A stretch of 64,000 bases of DNA from an uncultured Pseudoflavonifractor sp. (lineage in GTDB: Bacteria > Bacillota > Clostridia > Oscillospirales > Oscillospiraceae), in contig CANEAY010000006.1 of the NCBI GenBank assembly GCA_947425785.1, forward strand, positions 1-64,000, read 5' to 3'. The notes under the pieces were generated by a model. The model was given only the letters and a program-made list of their open reading frames with translations, was not told where the DNA came from and did not search any database. Positions 25,732 to 34,989 of this stretch are shown here, in pieces. Each line of letters begins with the position of its first letter. The first letter of the stretch is position 1. A program made the translations under genes and the position numbers.

Positions 25732-28020
25732 ATGCGTAAACTGTGTTGGCTGACCTGCGCCCTTTCGGCCGCAATTTTTCTGGCGGTCTATCTTCTGCCG
25801 GAGCCTTTTCTCCTTCCGGCAGGGCTCCTCTCTGCTTTGGCCGGATCCCCCGCTATCGCGCTCCACGGAAAGGCCCGGCAGAGGACGGCTCTTTTGGCTG
25901 CCGGGCTGGCGGCGGGCTTTTTGTGGACAGGCCTCTACGCCCACCTCTTCCGGGCACCCGCCCGCAGTTTGGCGGGGACGGAGGCCCGGAGCTATACCCT
26001 CACGGTGACCTCCTTTCCCCAGGCCACCAGCCGGGGCGCTTCCCTCACCGCAAGGCTCTCCCCGGCGGAAGGCCCTGAAGCGCTGGTACAGCTCTATGCC
26101 GACGAGGAGGCCCTCTCCCTTCAGCCGGGTGACAAGGTGGAGGGCGTTATCCGCCTGGCCCCTTCCGACTTCCTTCGGGGCGAAAGCCTGGACTACTACC
26201 AGTCCAAAGGCATCTACCTGCTGGGCTATGCCCAGGAGGGGCTCACTTTGACACAGCGGCCGGAGCGGATCCCGCCCCGGTTCTGGCCACAATACGCCGC
26301 CCAAGCCTTGAAGGATTCCATTGGTCAAAGCTTCCCGGCGGATGTAGCCGGGTTCGTCACCGCCCTTATCACCGGGGACAAGTCCTCCCTGCCCACCGGG
26401 CTCTATGCCGCCTTTCAGCGTGCCGGGCTTGCCCATGTGGTGGCGGTCTCCGGCCTCCACGTCAGCTTTTTGGCCGCTATGATGGCTCTGCTTTTGGGAA
26501 AGATGAACCGGGCCTCGGCCGTCCTCACCATTTTGAGCGTCTACTTCTTCGCGGCTCTGGCGGGAAGCTCTCCCTCCGCCCTGCGGGCCGCCTTCATGTG
26601 CTCCCTTCCCCTGCTGGCTCCGCTCTTTGGCCGGGAGGAGGACCGGCCCACCGCCCTGTGTACCGCACTGGCCCTCCTTCTCATCCAATGTCCCTATGCC
26701 GCCGCCAGTGTCAGTTTACAGCTCTCCTTTGCCGCTGTGGCCGGTATCTACCTTATCACCCCGCCCCTCTGCCGGCGGTGGTTCCAGGCTGTTCCCCGGT
26801 GGGACAAGCTCCCCGGCTCCCTGCTGCGGAAGCTCCTGCTCTACTGCGTCAGCTCTTTCGCCGTCACCCTGGGCGCTCTGCTCTTCACCACGCCTTTGGC
26901 GGCGCTCCACTTCCGCTCCCTCTCCCTGGTGGGGCCGCTGACCAATCTGCTCACCCTGTGGGCGGTGTCCGATGTTTTCCTGGGCGGGCTTCTGGCCGCC
27001 CTTTTGGGGCTTTTCCTTCCCGGCGCGGCGGCAGTTTTGGCCTGGGTCACCGCATGGCCCGCCCGGTGGGTCATCTTTGTGGTGAAGGGCCTCTCCCGCC
27101 TCCCCTTTGCCGCACTGTCCCTGACCTCGGCCTATCTGCTAGGCTGGTTCATTATGGCCTACGCCGTGATCCTGCTGTGTCTCTTCTCCCGGCGGAAGCT
27201 GCGCGCCTCCGTCCTGGTCATTGCCCTGCTCCCAACCCTCTGCGCCGCCCTGTTGATGAACGCCTATCCGGCCCGCGCCGGGGCCCTCACTGCGGCGGTG
27301 CTGGATGTGGGACAGGGAAGCTCCACCCTTTTCTATTCCAAGGGCCACGCGGTGCTGGTGGACTGCGGCGGCAACGGCGGGGACGACCCGGGCGACATAG
27401 CCGCCGACTATCTCCAGTCCCTGGGTTCTTCCCGGCTGGACGCCCTCGTCCTGACCCACTACCACAGCGACCACGCCTGCGGTGTGGCGGAGCTCCTCTC
27501 CCGCATTGACGTATCCCTCATCATTGCGCCTGACGTGACGCCGGAGGATCCGCTCCGGCAGGAGATCCTGGCCTTGGCGGAGGAATACGGCTGTGAGGTG
27601 GAGCTGCTCCTGAACGACGCCGCCTTCACCTTCGGCGACGCCCGGCTCTCCATCTATGAGCCACTGGGCAAGGGCAGCGCCAACGAGGAGGGGTTGTCCG
27701 TTCTCTGTACGGCGGGCTCCTTCGATGTGCTGGTCACCGGGGATATGGACGGCATTGTGGAGAAGAGGCTTGTAAAGTATAAGAACTTGCCCGATATTGA
27801 GCTGCTTGTGGTGGGACATCACGGCTCCAAAAGCTCCACCTCGGAGGAGCTGCTTCTGGCCACCGGCCCGGAGCGGGCAGTCATCTCCTCCGGGTACAAC
27901 GCCTACGGCCACCCGGCACTGGAGACCATGGAGCGGCTGGGGGCCGCGGGGTGCGACATCTACCGCACCGACCTGATGGGGACGGTGCGCTTTACCATTC
28001 AAGAGGAGGAACAGGAATGA
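25732..28020 (+). CDS. comEC: ComEC/Rec2-type DNA uptake channel
   Basis: A 762-residue protein expected to form the membrane channel that imports single-stranded DNA. Order visible: N-terminal helices, a DUF4131 soluble domain (to about 185), the competence domain with many helices (about 190-505) including AGLAHVVAVSGLHVSF, and a C-terminal metallo-beta-lactamase domain with LTHYHSDHACG near residue 573 and VVGHHGSKSS near 692. The ATG at 25732 has only a weak AAGG upstream; no better start is in frame. Its stop overlaps the xth start by ATGA. Confidence 0.93.
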   Translation: MRKLCWLTCALSAAIFLAVYLLPEPFLLPAGLLSALAGSPAIALHGKARQRTALLAAGLAAGFLWTGLYAHLFRAPARSLAGTEARSYTLTVTSFPQATSRGASLTARLSPAEGPEALVQLYADEEALSLQPGDKVEGVIRLAPSDFLRGESLDYYQSKGIYLLGYAQEGLTLTQRPERIPPRFWPQYAAQALKDSIGQSFPADVAGFVTALITGDKSSLPTGLYAAFQRAGLAHVVAVSGLHVSFLAAMMALLLGKMNRASAVLTILSVYFFAALAGSSPSALRAAFMCSLPLLAPLFGREEDRPTALCTALALLLIQCPYAAASVSLQLSFAAVAGIYLITPPLCRRWFQAVPRWDKLPGSLLRKLLLYCVSSFAVTLGALLFTTPLAALHFRSLSLVGPLTNLLTLWAVSDVFLGGLLAALLGLFLPGAAAVLAWVTAWPARWVIFVVKGLSRLPFAALSLTSAYLLGWFIMAYAVILLCLFSRRKLRASVLVIALLPTLCAALLMNAYPARAGALTAAVLDVGQGSSTLFYSKGHAVLVDCGGNGGDDPGDIAADYLQSLGSSRLDALVLTHYHSDHACGVAELLSRIDVSLIIAPDVTPEDPLRQEILALAEEYGCEVELLLNDAAFTFGDARLSIYEPLGKGSANEEGLSVLCTAGSFDVLVTGDMDGIVEKRLVKYKNLPDIELLVVGHHGSKSSTSEELLLATGPERAVISSGYNAYGHPALETMERLGAAGCDIYRTDLMGTVRFTIQEEEQE

Positions 28021-28772
28021 AATTCGTCTCATGGAATGTCAATGGCCTGCGGGCCTGTCTGAAAAAAGGGTTTTTGGAGAGCTTCACCGGGCTGGACGCC
28101 GACGTTTTCTGCCTGCAGGAGACCAAGATGGAGGCCCACCAGGCGGAATTTGAGCTGCCCGGGTATCAGATGTTCTGGAATTCCGCCGAGAAGAAGGGCT
28201 ACTCCGGCACCGCCGTTTTTACCCGGCTGGAGCCTTTGCGCGTGTCCTATGACATTGACGATGAGGAGCATGTGGGGGAAGGGCGTTCCATCACCCTGGA
28301 GTTTGAGGACTTCTATCTGGTGACGGTCTACACCCCCAACGCCCAGGATGGGCTGAAGCGGCTGGAGTACCGCATGGCCTGGGAGGACGCTTTCCGGGCC
28401 TATCTCCTCGCCCTGGACGCCAAAAAGCCGGTGGTGGTCTGCGGAGACCTGAACGTGGCCCACCAGGAGATCGATTTGAAGAATCCCAAGTCCAACCGCA
28501 TGAATCCCGGCTTCTCCGACCAGGAGCGGGAGAAGTTCTCCCAGCTTTTGGCCGCCGGCTTCACCGACACCTTCCGGTTCCTGAACCCCGACCTGGCGGG
28601 GGCATACTCCTGGTGGAGCTACCGCTTTCACGCCAGGGAGAACAACGCGGGCTGGCGCATCGACTACTTCCTCATTTCCGACCGGCTTAGGGAGCGGCTC
28701 ACCAACGCCGCCATCCACGCCGACGTCTACGGCAGTGACCACTGCCCGGTGTCCATTGAGCTGGATATTTGA
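28017..28772 (+). CDS. xth: Exodeoxyribonuclease III / AP endonuclease
   Basis: A 251-residue EEP-family nuclease that cuts at abasic sites and repairs 3' ends. It begins MKFVSWNVNGLRA and shows LQETKM (metal-binding Glu), GDLNVAHQEIDLKNPK, and the terminal GSDHCPV with the catalytic His. GGAGGAACAGG precedes the ATG at 28017, which overlaps the comEC stop by ATGA. Confidence 0.96.
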   Translation: MKFVSWNVNGLRACLKKGFLESFTGLDADVFCLQETKMEAHQAEFELPGYQMFWNSAEKKGYSGTAVFTRLEPLRVSYDIDDEEHVGEGRSITLEFEDFYLVTVYTPNAQDGLKRLEYRMAWEDAFRAYLLALDAKKPVVVCGDLNVAHQEIDLKNPKSNRMNPGFSDQEREKFSQLLAAGFTDTFRFLNPDLAGAYSWWSYRFHARENNAGWRIDYFLISDRLRERLTNAAIHADVYGSDHCPVSIELDI

Positions 28773-28808
28773 CCGCTCTGCTTTCAGGAAATTAACAAAT
28801 CAATGACA

Positions 28809-28843
28809 AAACGCCGCCGGGGATTGTGCCCGGCGGCGTTTTG
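28809..28843 (+). terminator. Intrinsic terminator after xth
   Basis: A 14-bp perfect stem (28809-28822 with 28830-28843), 7-base loop, ending in TTTT. It closes the comEC-xth unit. Confidence 0.85.
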
Positions 28844-28853
28844 GATTATGATA
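28825..28853 (+). promoter_or_regulatory. Candidate promoter of the S41-SLH gene
   Basis: TTGTGC (28825-28830), a 17-base spacer and TATGAT (28848-28853), 33 bases before the start codon. The -35 box sits in the loop and 3' arm of the preceding terminator. The identical pair of boxes and spacing drives folT at 50.3 kb. Confidence 0.5.
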
Positions 28854-28886
28854 GGGATAGTATATTTCATTCGGAGGCTGCCGCCT

Positions 28887-30803
28887 ATGAAACGACATAT
28901 TTTTTCCCGCTTCACTGCCGCAGGGCTCTCCCTGGCCCTGCTGGCCCTTCCCGCCGCCCAGGCCCTCACGCCCAAGCAGGCGGCCCAGCTCCTGCAGGAC
29001 TATTACATCGACGAGGTGCCCCAGTCGGTTCTGGAGCAGCCCACCATTGAGGAGATGCTGGAGGCCCTTGGCGACCCCTACACGGAATACTTTACCGCCG
29101 AGGACTACGCCGCCTTCACGGCCTCCATGCAGGACTCCACCCTGGTGGGCATCGGCATCTCCTACACCTACACGGCAAAGGGCCTTCTCCTCAGCGGCGT
29201 TATGGCTGGCTCCCCCGCCGAGAAGGGCGGGATCCAGGCCGGGGATCTTATCGTGGCAGTGGACGGCAAGGACGTATTGGCGGAGCCGGACGAGGATGTG
29301 GTGTCTGACTGGTTCAAGGGCGAGGTGGGCACCAAGGTCAAGGTCACCTATCTTCGGGGTAACGACCGGCGCACCGTCACCCTCACCCGGGACGTGGTGG
29401 TGGTGCCCGCCACCTCCAGCCGCCTGTTGGACGGCCACATCGGCTATATCGACTGCGATACCTTTGGCGAGGAAACCCGCAGCCATTTTCAGGAGGCCAT
29501 AGAGGACTACGGCGAACAGGCCGATGTGTGGATCATCGACCTGCGGGCCAATCTGGGCGGCGCCACCGACGCCGCCGTGGACTCCGCCGGACTCTTCACC
29601 GGAGCGGGTGACCTGCTCTATTTTCGGGATGGGGCCGGGAATTACGAGTACCACCCCTATTGGGATGACGCGGTCAGCGACGCACCCCTTATCGTACTGG
29701 TAGATCAGAACACTGCCAGCGCCGCGGAGATCTTTGCCGCCGCCATTCAGTCCTATTCCCGGGGCGTTATCATTGGTGAGCGCACCTACGGCAAGGGCGT
29801 GGCCCAGAGCGTGCTGACCCAGCGTACCTTCCCCAAGCTCTTTCCCGACGGCGACGCTCTCAAGATCACCTCTCACCGGTTCTTCTCCCCCGCGGGCAAT
29901 ACCACCGACCAGGTGGGGGTCATCCCCGATCTGCTGATGGACGGCACCCTGGCCTCCGGTGTGGCCCTCATACTGGCCGGGGGCCAGCCCCGGGAGGATG
30001 GGCTCACCCTGCGGCTGGAGCTCTACGACCGCTGGGACATCGACCTGGAGGCCGCCGCCCAGGACGACCCGGTCGCCCTCCAGGCCCTGCTGGAGGCCGT
30101 CCCCCCCTCCGCCCGGATGTGGCTGGGCAGTGAGGCCGACCATTGGGAACCCACTACCGCCGCTCAGGCGGCGGTAGTAGCGACCGGTCTGGGCTACGAG
30201 CCCCCCACCTTCACCGACCACGACCAGTCCAAGTACCCGGAGGCCCTCAGCACACTGAAAACCTATCAACTGGTACAGGGCATTGGGGACGGCAGCTACC
30301 ATCCAAAGGATACCCTGACCCGGGCGGAGCTGTGCCAGATGCTGGCCGCCGCCCTCAACTGTATCATGCCGGACAATCCCAGTCCTTATGACGACATCCC
30401 TGACGACGCCTGGTACGCCCCCGCCGTCATTGCGGTGAGCAATATGGGCCTGGTGAATGGCAACGGCAAGGGGCTGTTCCTGCCGGAGGAGACTATTGAC
30501 CACCAGCAGTTCATCACCATCATGGGCAGGCTGGCCCAATGGCTCAATATGTTCCTCTATGAGGAGGGGGCCGCCGTGTCGGAGGAAGCCTTGGCGAGTG
30601 AGGCTCTCTCCGGCTACGCCGCCTGGGCCAGGCCCTCGGCGTGGCTCCTGACGGAGAGCCAGGAGGGCTACTTCGGCAACACCCTGAACCTGCTTTGGGA
30701 CGACCTGGCGGACATTGACCCCGCCGCCCCCACCACCAGGGACGAGGCCGCCTATCTTCTGTGGCGGCTGCTCACCCACCTGGAAGTCCTTCCCCCCGCT
30801 TAA
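28887..30803 (+). CDS. S41 family C-terminal processing protease with SLH repeats
   Basis: A 638-residue exported protease. Signal peptide at 1-25 (ending AQA), a short helical prodomain, a PDZ domain (about 85-165, VGIGISYTYTAKG), and the S41 core with Ser near residue 276 (NTASAAEIF) and Lys near 302 (YGKGVAQS), the CtpA-type Ser-Lys dyad. From about residue 435 three S-layer homology repeats follow, the third diverged. SLH repeats bind pyruvylated cell-wall polymer, so the protease is predicted to be held at the wall. CGGAGG lies 8 bases before the ATG at 28887. Stands alone. Confidence 0.92.
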   Translation: MKRHIFSRFTAAGLSLALLALPAAQALTPKQAAQLLQDYYIDEVPQSVLEQPTIEEMLEALGDPYTEYFTAEDYAAFTASMQDSTLVGIGISYTYTAKGLLLSGVMAGSPAEKGGIQAGDLIVAVDGKDVLAEPDEDVVSDWFKGEVGTKVKVTYLRGNDRRTVTLTRDVVVVPATSSRLLDGHIGYIDCDTFGEETRSHFQEAIEDYGEQADVWIIDLRANLGGATDAAVDSAGLFTGAGDLLYFRDGAGNYEYHPYWDDAVSDAPLIVLVDQNTASAAEIFAAAIQSYSRGVIIGERTYGKGVAQSVLTQRTFPKLFPDGDALKITSHRFFSPAGNTTDQVGVIPDLLMDGTLASGVALILAGGQPREDGLTLRLELYDRWDIDLEAAAQDDPVALQALLEAVPPSARMWLGSEADHWEPTTAAQAAVVATGLGYEPPTFTDHDQSKYPEALSTLKTYQLVQGIGDGSYHPKDTLTRAELCQMLAAALNCIMPDNPSPYDDIPDDAWYAPAVIAVSNMGLVNGNGKGLFLPEETIDHQQFITIMGRLAQWLNMFLYEEGAAVSEEALASEALSGYAAWARPSAWLLTESQEGYFGNTLNLLWDDLADIDPAAPTTRDEAAYLLWRLLTHLEVLPPA

Positions 30804-30807
30804 CGAA

Positions 30808-30838
30808 AAAAGAGCTCCCAATAGGGAGCTCTTTTTTT
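30808..30838. terminator. Bidirectional terminator
   Basis: A 9-bp stem (30811-30819 with 30824-30832) with an AATA loop, A-run before and T7 after, between the convergent S41 gene and corA. Confidence 0.9.
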
Positions 30839-30850
30839 GCCCAAAGCAAC

Positions 30851-31774
30851 TTAAAACAGATCCTTTATCTTCAGGATCACGCCGATCACCGCGACGACCA
30901 CCGCGGCGATGACCAGGGGGAACCACCAGAAGTGATCCATGGGAAGGCCCGCCACATTCATACCGTAGAAGCCGAAGATGATATTGGGGATGGTGAGCAG
31001 GATAGTGATGGAGGTGAGCACCTTCATGATGACGTTCAGGTTATTGGAGATAACGCTGGCGAAGGCGTCCATCATGCCGGAGATGATGGAGGAGTAGATG
31101 CCGGTCATCTCAATGGCCTGCCGCACCTCGATGAGCACATCCTCCAGCAAGTCCTGGTCTTCCTCATAGAGCTTCACCACCCGGCCCCGGAATATTTTAT
31201 TCAGGGTCACCTCGTTGGCCTTCAGGGAGGTGTTGAAGTAGACCAGGGACTTCTCCAAGTCCAAAAGCTGGATAAGCTCCTTGTTGCGCTGGGACTTATA
31301 GAGCTGCCGCTCCATGTGGTTATAGAGCTTATCGATCTTCCGCAGGTAGAAGAGGTACCGCTTGGACACCTGGAGCAGGATATAGAGCAGGAAGCTGGTC
31401 TTCTTCTGGGTATCCGCCGCCTTGATGAGGCCGTTTTCAAAGTCCCGGAGGATGGAGGTCTCCCGGGTGCAGACGGTGACGATATACTTTTCCGTCATCA
31501 GCACACCCAGGGGGACGGTACTGTAAAGCACCGGCTCCCCCTCCTCGGCGGAGGGAAGGTCGATGACCACCAGGGTCTGCCCATCCTCGGTGTCGATACG
31601 GGAGGGCTCCTCCTCATCCATGGCCGCCTGGAGGAAGGTCATCTCCACATTCAAAGCCTTGGCCACCAAAGCCAGCTCGGCCTCGGTGGGGCTGGTCAGA
31701 TTGACCCAGCAGCCCTCCTGGACTTCCTCCAGCGCCGTCATCTTCCCGTCGATGGTCTTGCGGATGGACAGCAT
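30851..31774 (-). CDS. CorA-family divalent cation transporter
   Basis: A 307-residue Mg2+/Co2+ channel-type protein. Long N-terminal alpha/beta cytoplasmic domain with an extended helix, then two C-terminal membrane helices (about 243-263 and 278-298) joined by YGMNV, the GMN signature near residue 270. GGGAGG lies 8 bases before the ATG at 31774 and only 2 before the ATG at 31780, so the inner start was chosen. It is the last gene before a shared terminator. Confidence 0.93.
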   Translation of the reverse strand: MLSIRKTIDGKMTALEEVQEGCWVNLTSPTEAELALVAKALNVEMTFLQAAMDEEEPSRIDTEDGQTLVVIDLPSAEEGEPVLYSTVPLGVLMTEKYIVTVCTRETSILRDFENGLIKAADTQKKTSFLLYILLQVSKRYLFYLRKIDKLYNHMERQLYKSQRNKELIQLLDLEKSLVYFNTSLKANEVTLNKIFRGRVVKLYEEDQDLLEDVLIEVRQAIEMTGIYSSIISGMMDAFASVISNNLNVIMKVLTSITILLTIPNIIFGFYGMNVAGLPMDHFWWFPLVIAAVVVAVIGVILKIKDLF

Positions 31775-31875
31775 GGTCATCGCCTCCCTTTCCTTTGTGT
31801 TTTTCCATTATAGACTGCCATCGGGCCGATTGCAAGGCTTCTTCCGGGGAGTTTTTTCGTTTTTCTGCCCTGTCG

Positions 31876-31904
31876 TTGTTTTTTTCTGCCGCCGTGCATA
31901 AAAT
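31876..31904 (+). promoter_or_regulatory. Promoter of ppx-ppk1
   Basis: TTGTTT (31876-31881), a 17-base spacer and TAAAAT (31899-31904), 36 bases before the ppx ATG. Confidence 0.55.
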
Positions 31905-31940
31905 ACCCCTAAACAAAGGCTCTATCGAGGGGGAAGGGAT

Positions 31941-32849
31941 ATGCCCAACTGCGGCGTGGTCGATGTGGGTTCCAACACCGTGCGGCTTTCCATTTACCAT
32001 TATGAAAATGACAGCTTCAAGCTCCTGCTGGGGAAAAAGGAGACGGTGGGCCTGGCGGGCTATGTGGAAAAGGGGTATCTCTCCTCCGCGGGCATGGGAG
32101 AGGCCTGCCGGGTCATCGCCCAGTTCCAGACCCTGCTGAGAAATCTGGGGATCGAAGAGCTCCACGTCTTCGCCACCGCCTCCCTGCGCAATATCGTCAA
32201 CACCGACGAGGCCCTGGCCGCCGTCTGGGGCGCCACCGGCGTGGAGGTGGAGGTGCTCTCCGGGGCGCAGGAGGCCGCCCTTTCCTATCTGGGCGCACTC
32301 TGGGGCGTGCCGGAAACACCCGGCCCCGGACTTTTGGCCGACATCGGCGGGGGCTCCACCGAACTGGTGGTCTACGAGGGTGAGAGCATCCGCTCCGCCG
32401 TCAGCCTGCCCCTGGGCTCCCTCGCCCTCTTTGCCCGGCACGTGGAGGGCATCTATCCCACGCCGGGAGAGGTCAAGGCTATGCGCCGCCAGGTGGAGGA
32501 GGCCCTTTCCCATGTTGAGCCCTACCCCTGCGCCCACCTTCGGGGGGTGGGGGGCACCATCCGCGCCGCCGCAAAGCTCCGGGGGCTGAAACCCGGCCAG
32601 ACCCTCTCCGGCGAGGATGTCCGGGCCCTCTGCCGCCGCTTGAAAAAGGGGGACAGGGAGATCCTGCGGGAGGTGCTCCGCCTCTCCCCTGACCGCGTCC
32701 ACACCCTTCTGCCCGGCCTGGTCATCCTGCGGGAGGTGGTCAAAGTCTTTGGGGTGGAGACGGTAGACGTCAGCGCCCAGGGGGTACGGGAGGGGTATCT
32801 GCTCTCCCATGTCTTGGGAAGGGAGGCCCCCCATGTCCAGGGAAGCTAA
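31941..32849 (+). CDS. ppx: Ppx/GppA family phosphatase
   Basis: A 302-residue protein of the ASKHA fold, exopolyphosphatase or (p)ppGpp-phosphohydrolase type. Visible motifs: VVDVGSNTVRL (phosphate 1 loop), FATASLRN near residue 77, ADIGGGSTELVV near residue 132, and GVGGTIRA near residue 201. It is a short form without the C-terminal HD domain of long Ppx. The last bases overlap ppk1, an arrangement that pairs synthesis and breakdown of polyphosphate in one transcript. Ppx and GppA roles cannot be told apart from sequence alone. Confidence 0.9.
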   Translation: MPNCGVVDVGSNTVRLSIYHYENDSFKLLLGKKETVGLAGYVEKGYLSSAGMGEACRVIAQFQTLLRNLGIEELHVFATASLRNIVNTDEALAAVWGATGVEVEVLSGAQEAALSYLGALWGVPETPGPGLLADIGGGSTELVVYEGESIRSAVSLPLGSLALFARHVEGIYPTPGEVKAMRRQVEEALSHVEPYPCAHLRGVGGTIRAAAKLRGLKPGQTLSGEDVRALCRRLKKGDREILREVLRLSPDRVHTLLPGLVILREVVKVFGVETVDVSAQGVREGYLLSHVLGREAPHVQGS

Positions 32850-34962
32850 GGCGGATACCCGTTATACCCAGGAGCGGGAGCTGTCCTGGCTGCGCTTTGA
32901 CCAGCGGGTGATGGAGGAGGCATGGGACGAGAGCGTCCCCCTCTTTGAGCGGCTGAAATTTGCCGCTATCTTCACCAGTAATCTGGAGGAGTTTTTCATG
33001 GTTCGGGTTGGAAGCATCGGGGACATGGCCCTCATCCGGCCAAACCATGTGGACAGCCGGAGCGGCCTCACCCCCGCCCGGCAGCTCTCCCTCATCCTCC
33101 AGGCCGTCCGGCCCCTTTACCGCCGCCGGGATAAGCTGGTGGCGGAGCTGGAAAAACGGCTGCGCACCTGCAACATCTGCCGGCTGGCCCCAAACGAACT
33201 CGGCCAGCGGGAGCGGCGGCAGGCGGATCGGTTCTTCCGGGACTGTGCGGGGCCTATCCTCTCTCCTTTGGTGGTGGACAGCCACCACCCCTTCCCCCAC
33301 CTGCCCAGCGGCCAGCGCACTGTTGTCCTCTCCCTGCGCCGGGAGGGGCGGGAGCACCTGGGGCTCATTCCCGTTCCCAACGCCCTGCCTCCCTTTTTGA
33401 AGCTGGAGGGACAAGGGCTTCGCTACGTGCTCACCGAGCAGATCATCCTATCCCACGCTTACGCTCTTTTTGAGGGCTACACCGTGGCCGCCCAGGCAGT
33501 GATGGCGGTGACCCGCAACGCCGACCTGCCCCCGGAAGACGAGGAGAGCGAGACGGAGGAGGATTTCCGCGCCCACATGAAAAAGCTCCTGAAAAAGCGC
33601 GCACGGCTCTCCCCTGTGCGCCTGGAGCTTCAGGGGAATCTGGACGAGTTTGCCCTCGCCCACCTTCAAAACCGCCTGGGGCTGGAAGCCGCCCGGGTCT
33701 TTCACTCCAAGGCGCCTTTGTCTCTGGGCTATGTCTTTGCGCTGGAGGAGCAGCTGCCCAAGGAAAGCTCCGCCCTGCTGTACCCGGCCTTTACCCCCTG
33801 CTGGCCCGGCGCCCTTGCTAAAAAGGAACCTATCATCCCGCAAATTCTTCGCCGGGATGTCCTGCTCTACTACCCCTACCACTCCATGGAGCCCTTCCTC
33901 CGACTGGTGCGGGAGGCCGCCGCTGACCCGCTGGTGCTCTCCATCAAGATCACCATTTACCGCATGGCCTCCAAGACCAAGCTGGTGGAATACCTGGCCA
34001 TGGCGGCGGAGAACGGCAAGGACGTCACCGTCCTCCTGGAGCTGCAGGCCCGGTTCGATGAGCAGAACAACATCCGCTGGGCGGAGCGGCTGGAGGAGGT
34101 GGGCTGTACCCTCATCTATGGGGCGGAGGGCTTCAAAGTCCACTCCAAGCTCTGCCTCATCACCCGCCGGGAGCGGGGCGCCATTCAATACATCACCCAG
34201 GTGGGCACGGGCAACTACAACGAAAAGACCGCCCGGCAGTATACCGACCTGTGCCTGATGACCGCCCACCCCGGCCTGGGCTCCGACGCCGCCGCTTTCT
34301 TTCAGGACTTGGCCACCGGGAATCTGGCAGGCGAATACCGGCACTTTCTCGCCGCGCCCCACACTCTGCGCCCCGGCCTTCTCGCCCTCATTGACCGAGA
34401 GATCGCCAAGGGGGAAGAGGGCTTCCTCTTCTGCAAGGTCAACGCCGTCACCGACCGGGTGCTCATCGACAAGCTGGCCCAGGCCAGCCAGGCGGGGGTG
34501 AAAGTCCTGCTGAATGTCCGGGGGGCGTGCTGTCTCTGCCCCGGCGTGGAGGGGCTGACGGACAATATTCAGGTATTCTCCATCGTGGGCCGCTTTCTGG
34601 AACATGCCCGTATCTTTGTCTTCGGCAAGGGTGAGGATGCCAAAATGTACCTCTCCTCGGCAGACTTTATGACCCGGAACACCCAGCGGCGGGTGGAGCT
34701 GGCCTGTCCCATACTGGACGAAAGCATCCGGCGGCAGACAGCCCGGTATATCGAGCTTCTCTGCGCTGACAACGTGAAGGCCCGGAGCCTTGACGCCGAC
34801 GGGGAATGGCTCCCTGTGCCCCCGCGGCCGGGAGTGCTCCCGGCAAACGCCCAGGAGCGGCTCATGGAGGAGGCCGCCCGGGAGCCGCCTGCACAAAGCC
34901 AGGAGCCAGAGGGACTTCCGACCTTTTTATCCTGGCTGAAAAAGAAGCTGGAATGGGAGTAA
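32833..34962 (+). CDS. ppk1: Polyphosphate kinase 1
   Basis: A 709-residue enzyme that polymerises the gamma-phosphate of ATP into polyphosphate. N-terminal ELSWLRF(D)RV motif, middle SIKITIYR, autophosphorylated His in EGFKVHSK near residue 437, GTGNYNEKTA, and second conserved His in FLEHARIF near 592; DFMTRN near 615. Length fits (E. coli 688). The ATG at 32833 has GGGAGG 6 bases upstream and overlaps ppx by 17 bases; the 32809 ATG lacks a ribosome site. Confidence 0.96.
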   Translation: MSREAKADTRYTQERELSWLRFDQRVMEEAWDESVPLFERLKFAAIFTSNLEEFFMVRVGSIGDMALIRPNHVDSRSGLTPARQLSLILQAVRPLYRRRDKLVAELEKRLRTCNICRLAPNELGQRERRQADRFFRDCAGPILSPLVVDSHHPFPHLPSGQRTVVLSLRREGREHLGLIPVPNALPPFLKLEGQGLRYVLTEQIILSHAYALFEGYTVAAQAVMAVTRNADLPPEDEESETEEDFRAHMKKLLKKRARLSPVRLELQGNLDEFALAHLQNRLGLEAARVFHSKAPLSLGYVFALEEQLPKESSALLYPAFTPCWPGALAKKEPIIPQILRRDVLLYYPYHSMEPFLRLVREAAADPLVLSIKITIYRMASKTKLVEYLAMAAENGKDVTVLLELQARFDEQNNIRWAERLEEVGCTLIYGAEGFKVHSKLCLITRRERGAIQYITQVGTGNYNEKTARQYTDLCLMTAHPGLGSDAAAFFQDLATGNLAGEYRHFLAAPHTLRPGLLALIDREIAKGEEGFLFCKVNAVTDRVLIDKLAQASQAGVKVLLNVRGACCLCPGVEGLTDNIQVFSIVGRFLEHARIFVFGKGEDAKMYLSSADFMTRNTQRRVELACPILDESIRRQTARYIELLCADNVKARSLDADGEWLPVPPRPGVLPANAQERLMEEAAREPPAQSQEPEGLPTFLSWLKKKLEWE

Positions 34963-34979
34963 TCCCATTCCAGCTTTTG
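34945..34979 (+). terminator. Terminator overlapping the ppk1 stop codon
   Basis: A perfect 14-bp stem (34945-34958 with 34963-34976) whose loop GTAA holds the ppk1 stop, followed by TTG after the TT of the stem. The last codons of ppk1 form the 5' arm. Confidence 0.75.
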
Positions 34980-34989
34980 CGTGTTTCCT

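Noticed and set aside
28800..30926. A 708-codon minus-strand frame opposite the S41 gene
   Set aside because: It reads through two strong terminators and has no family motif; a shadow of the S41-SLH gene.
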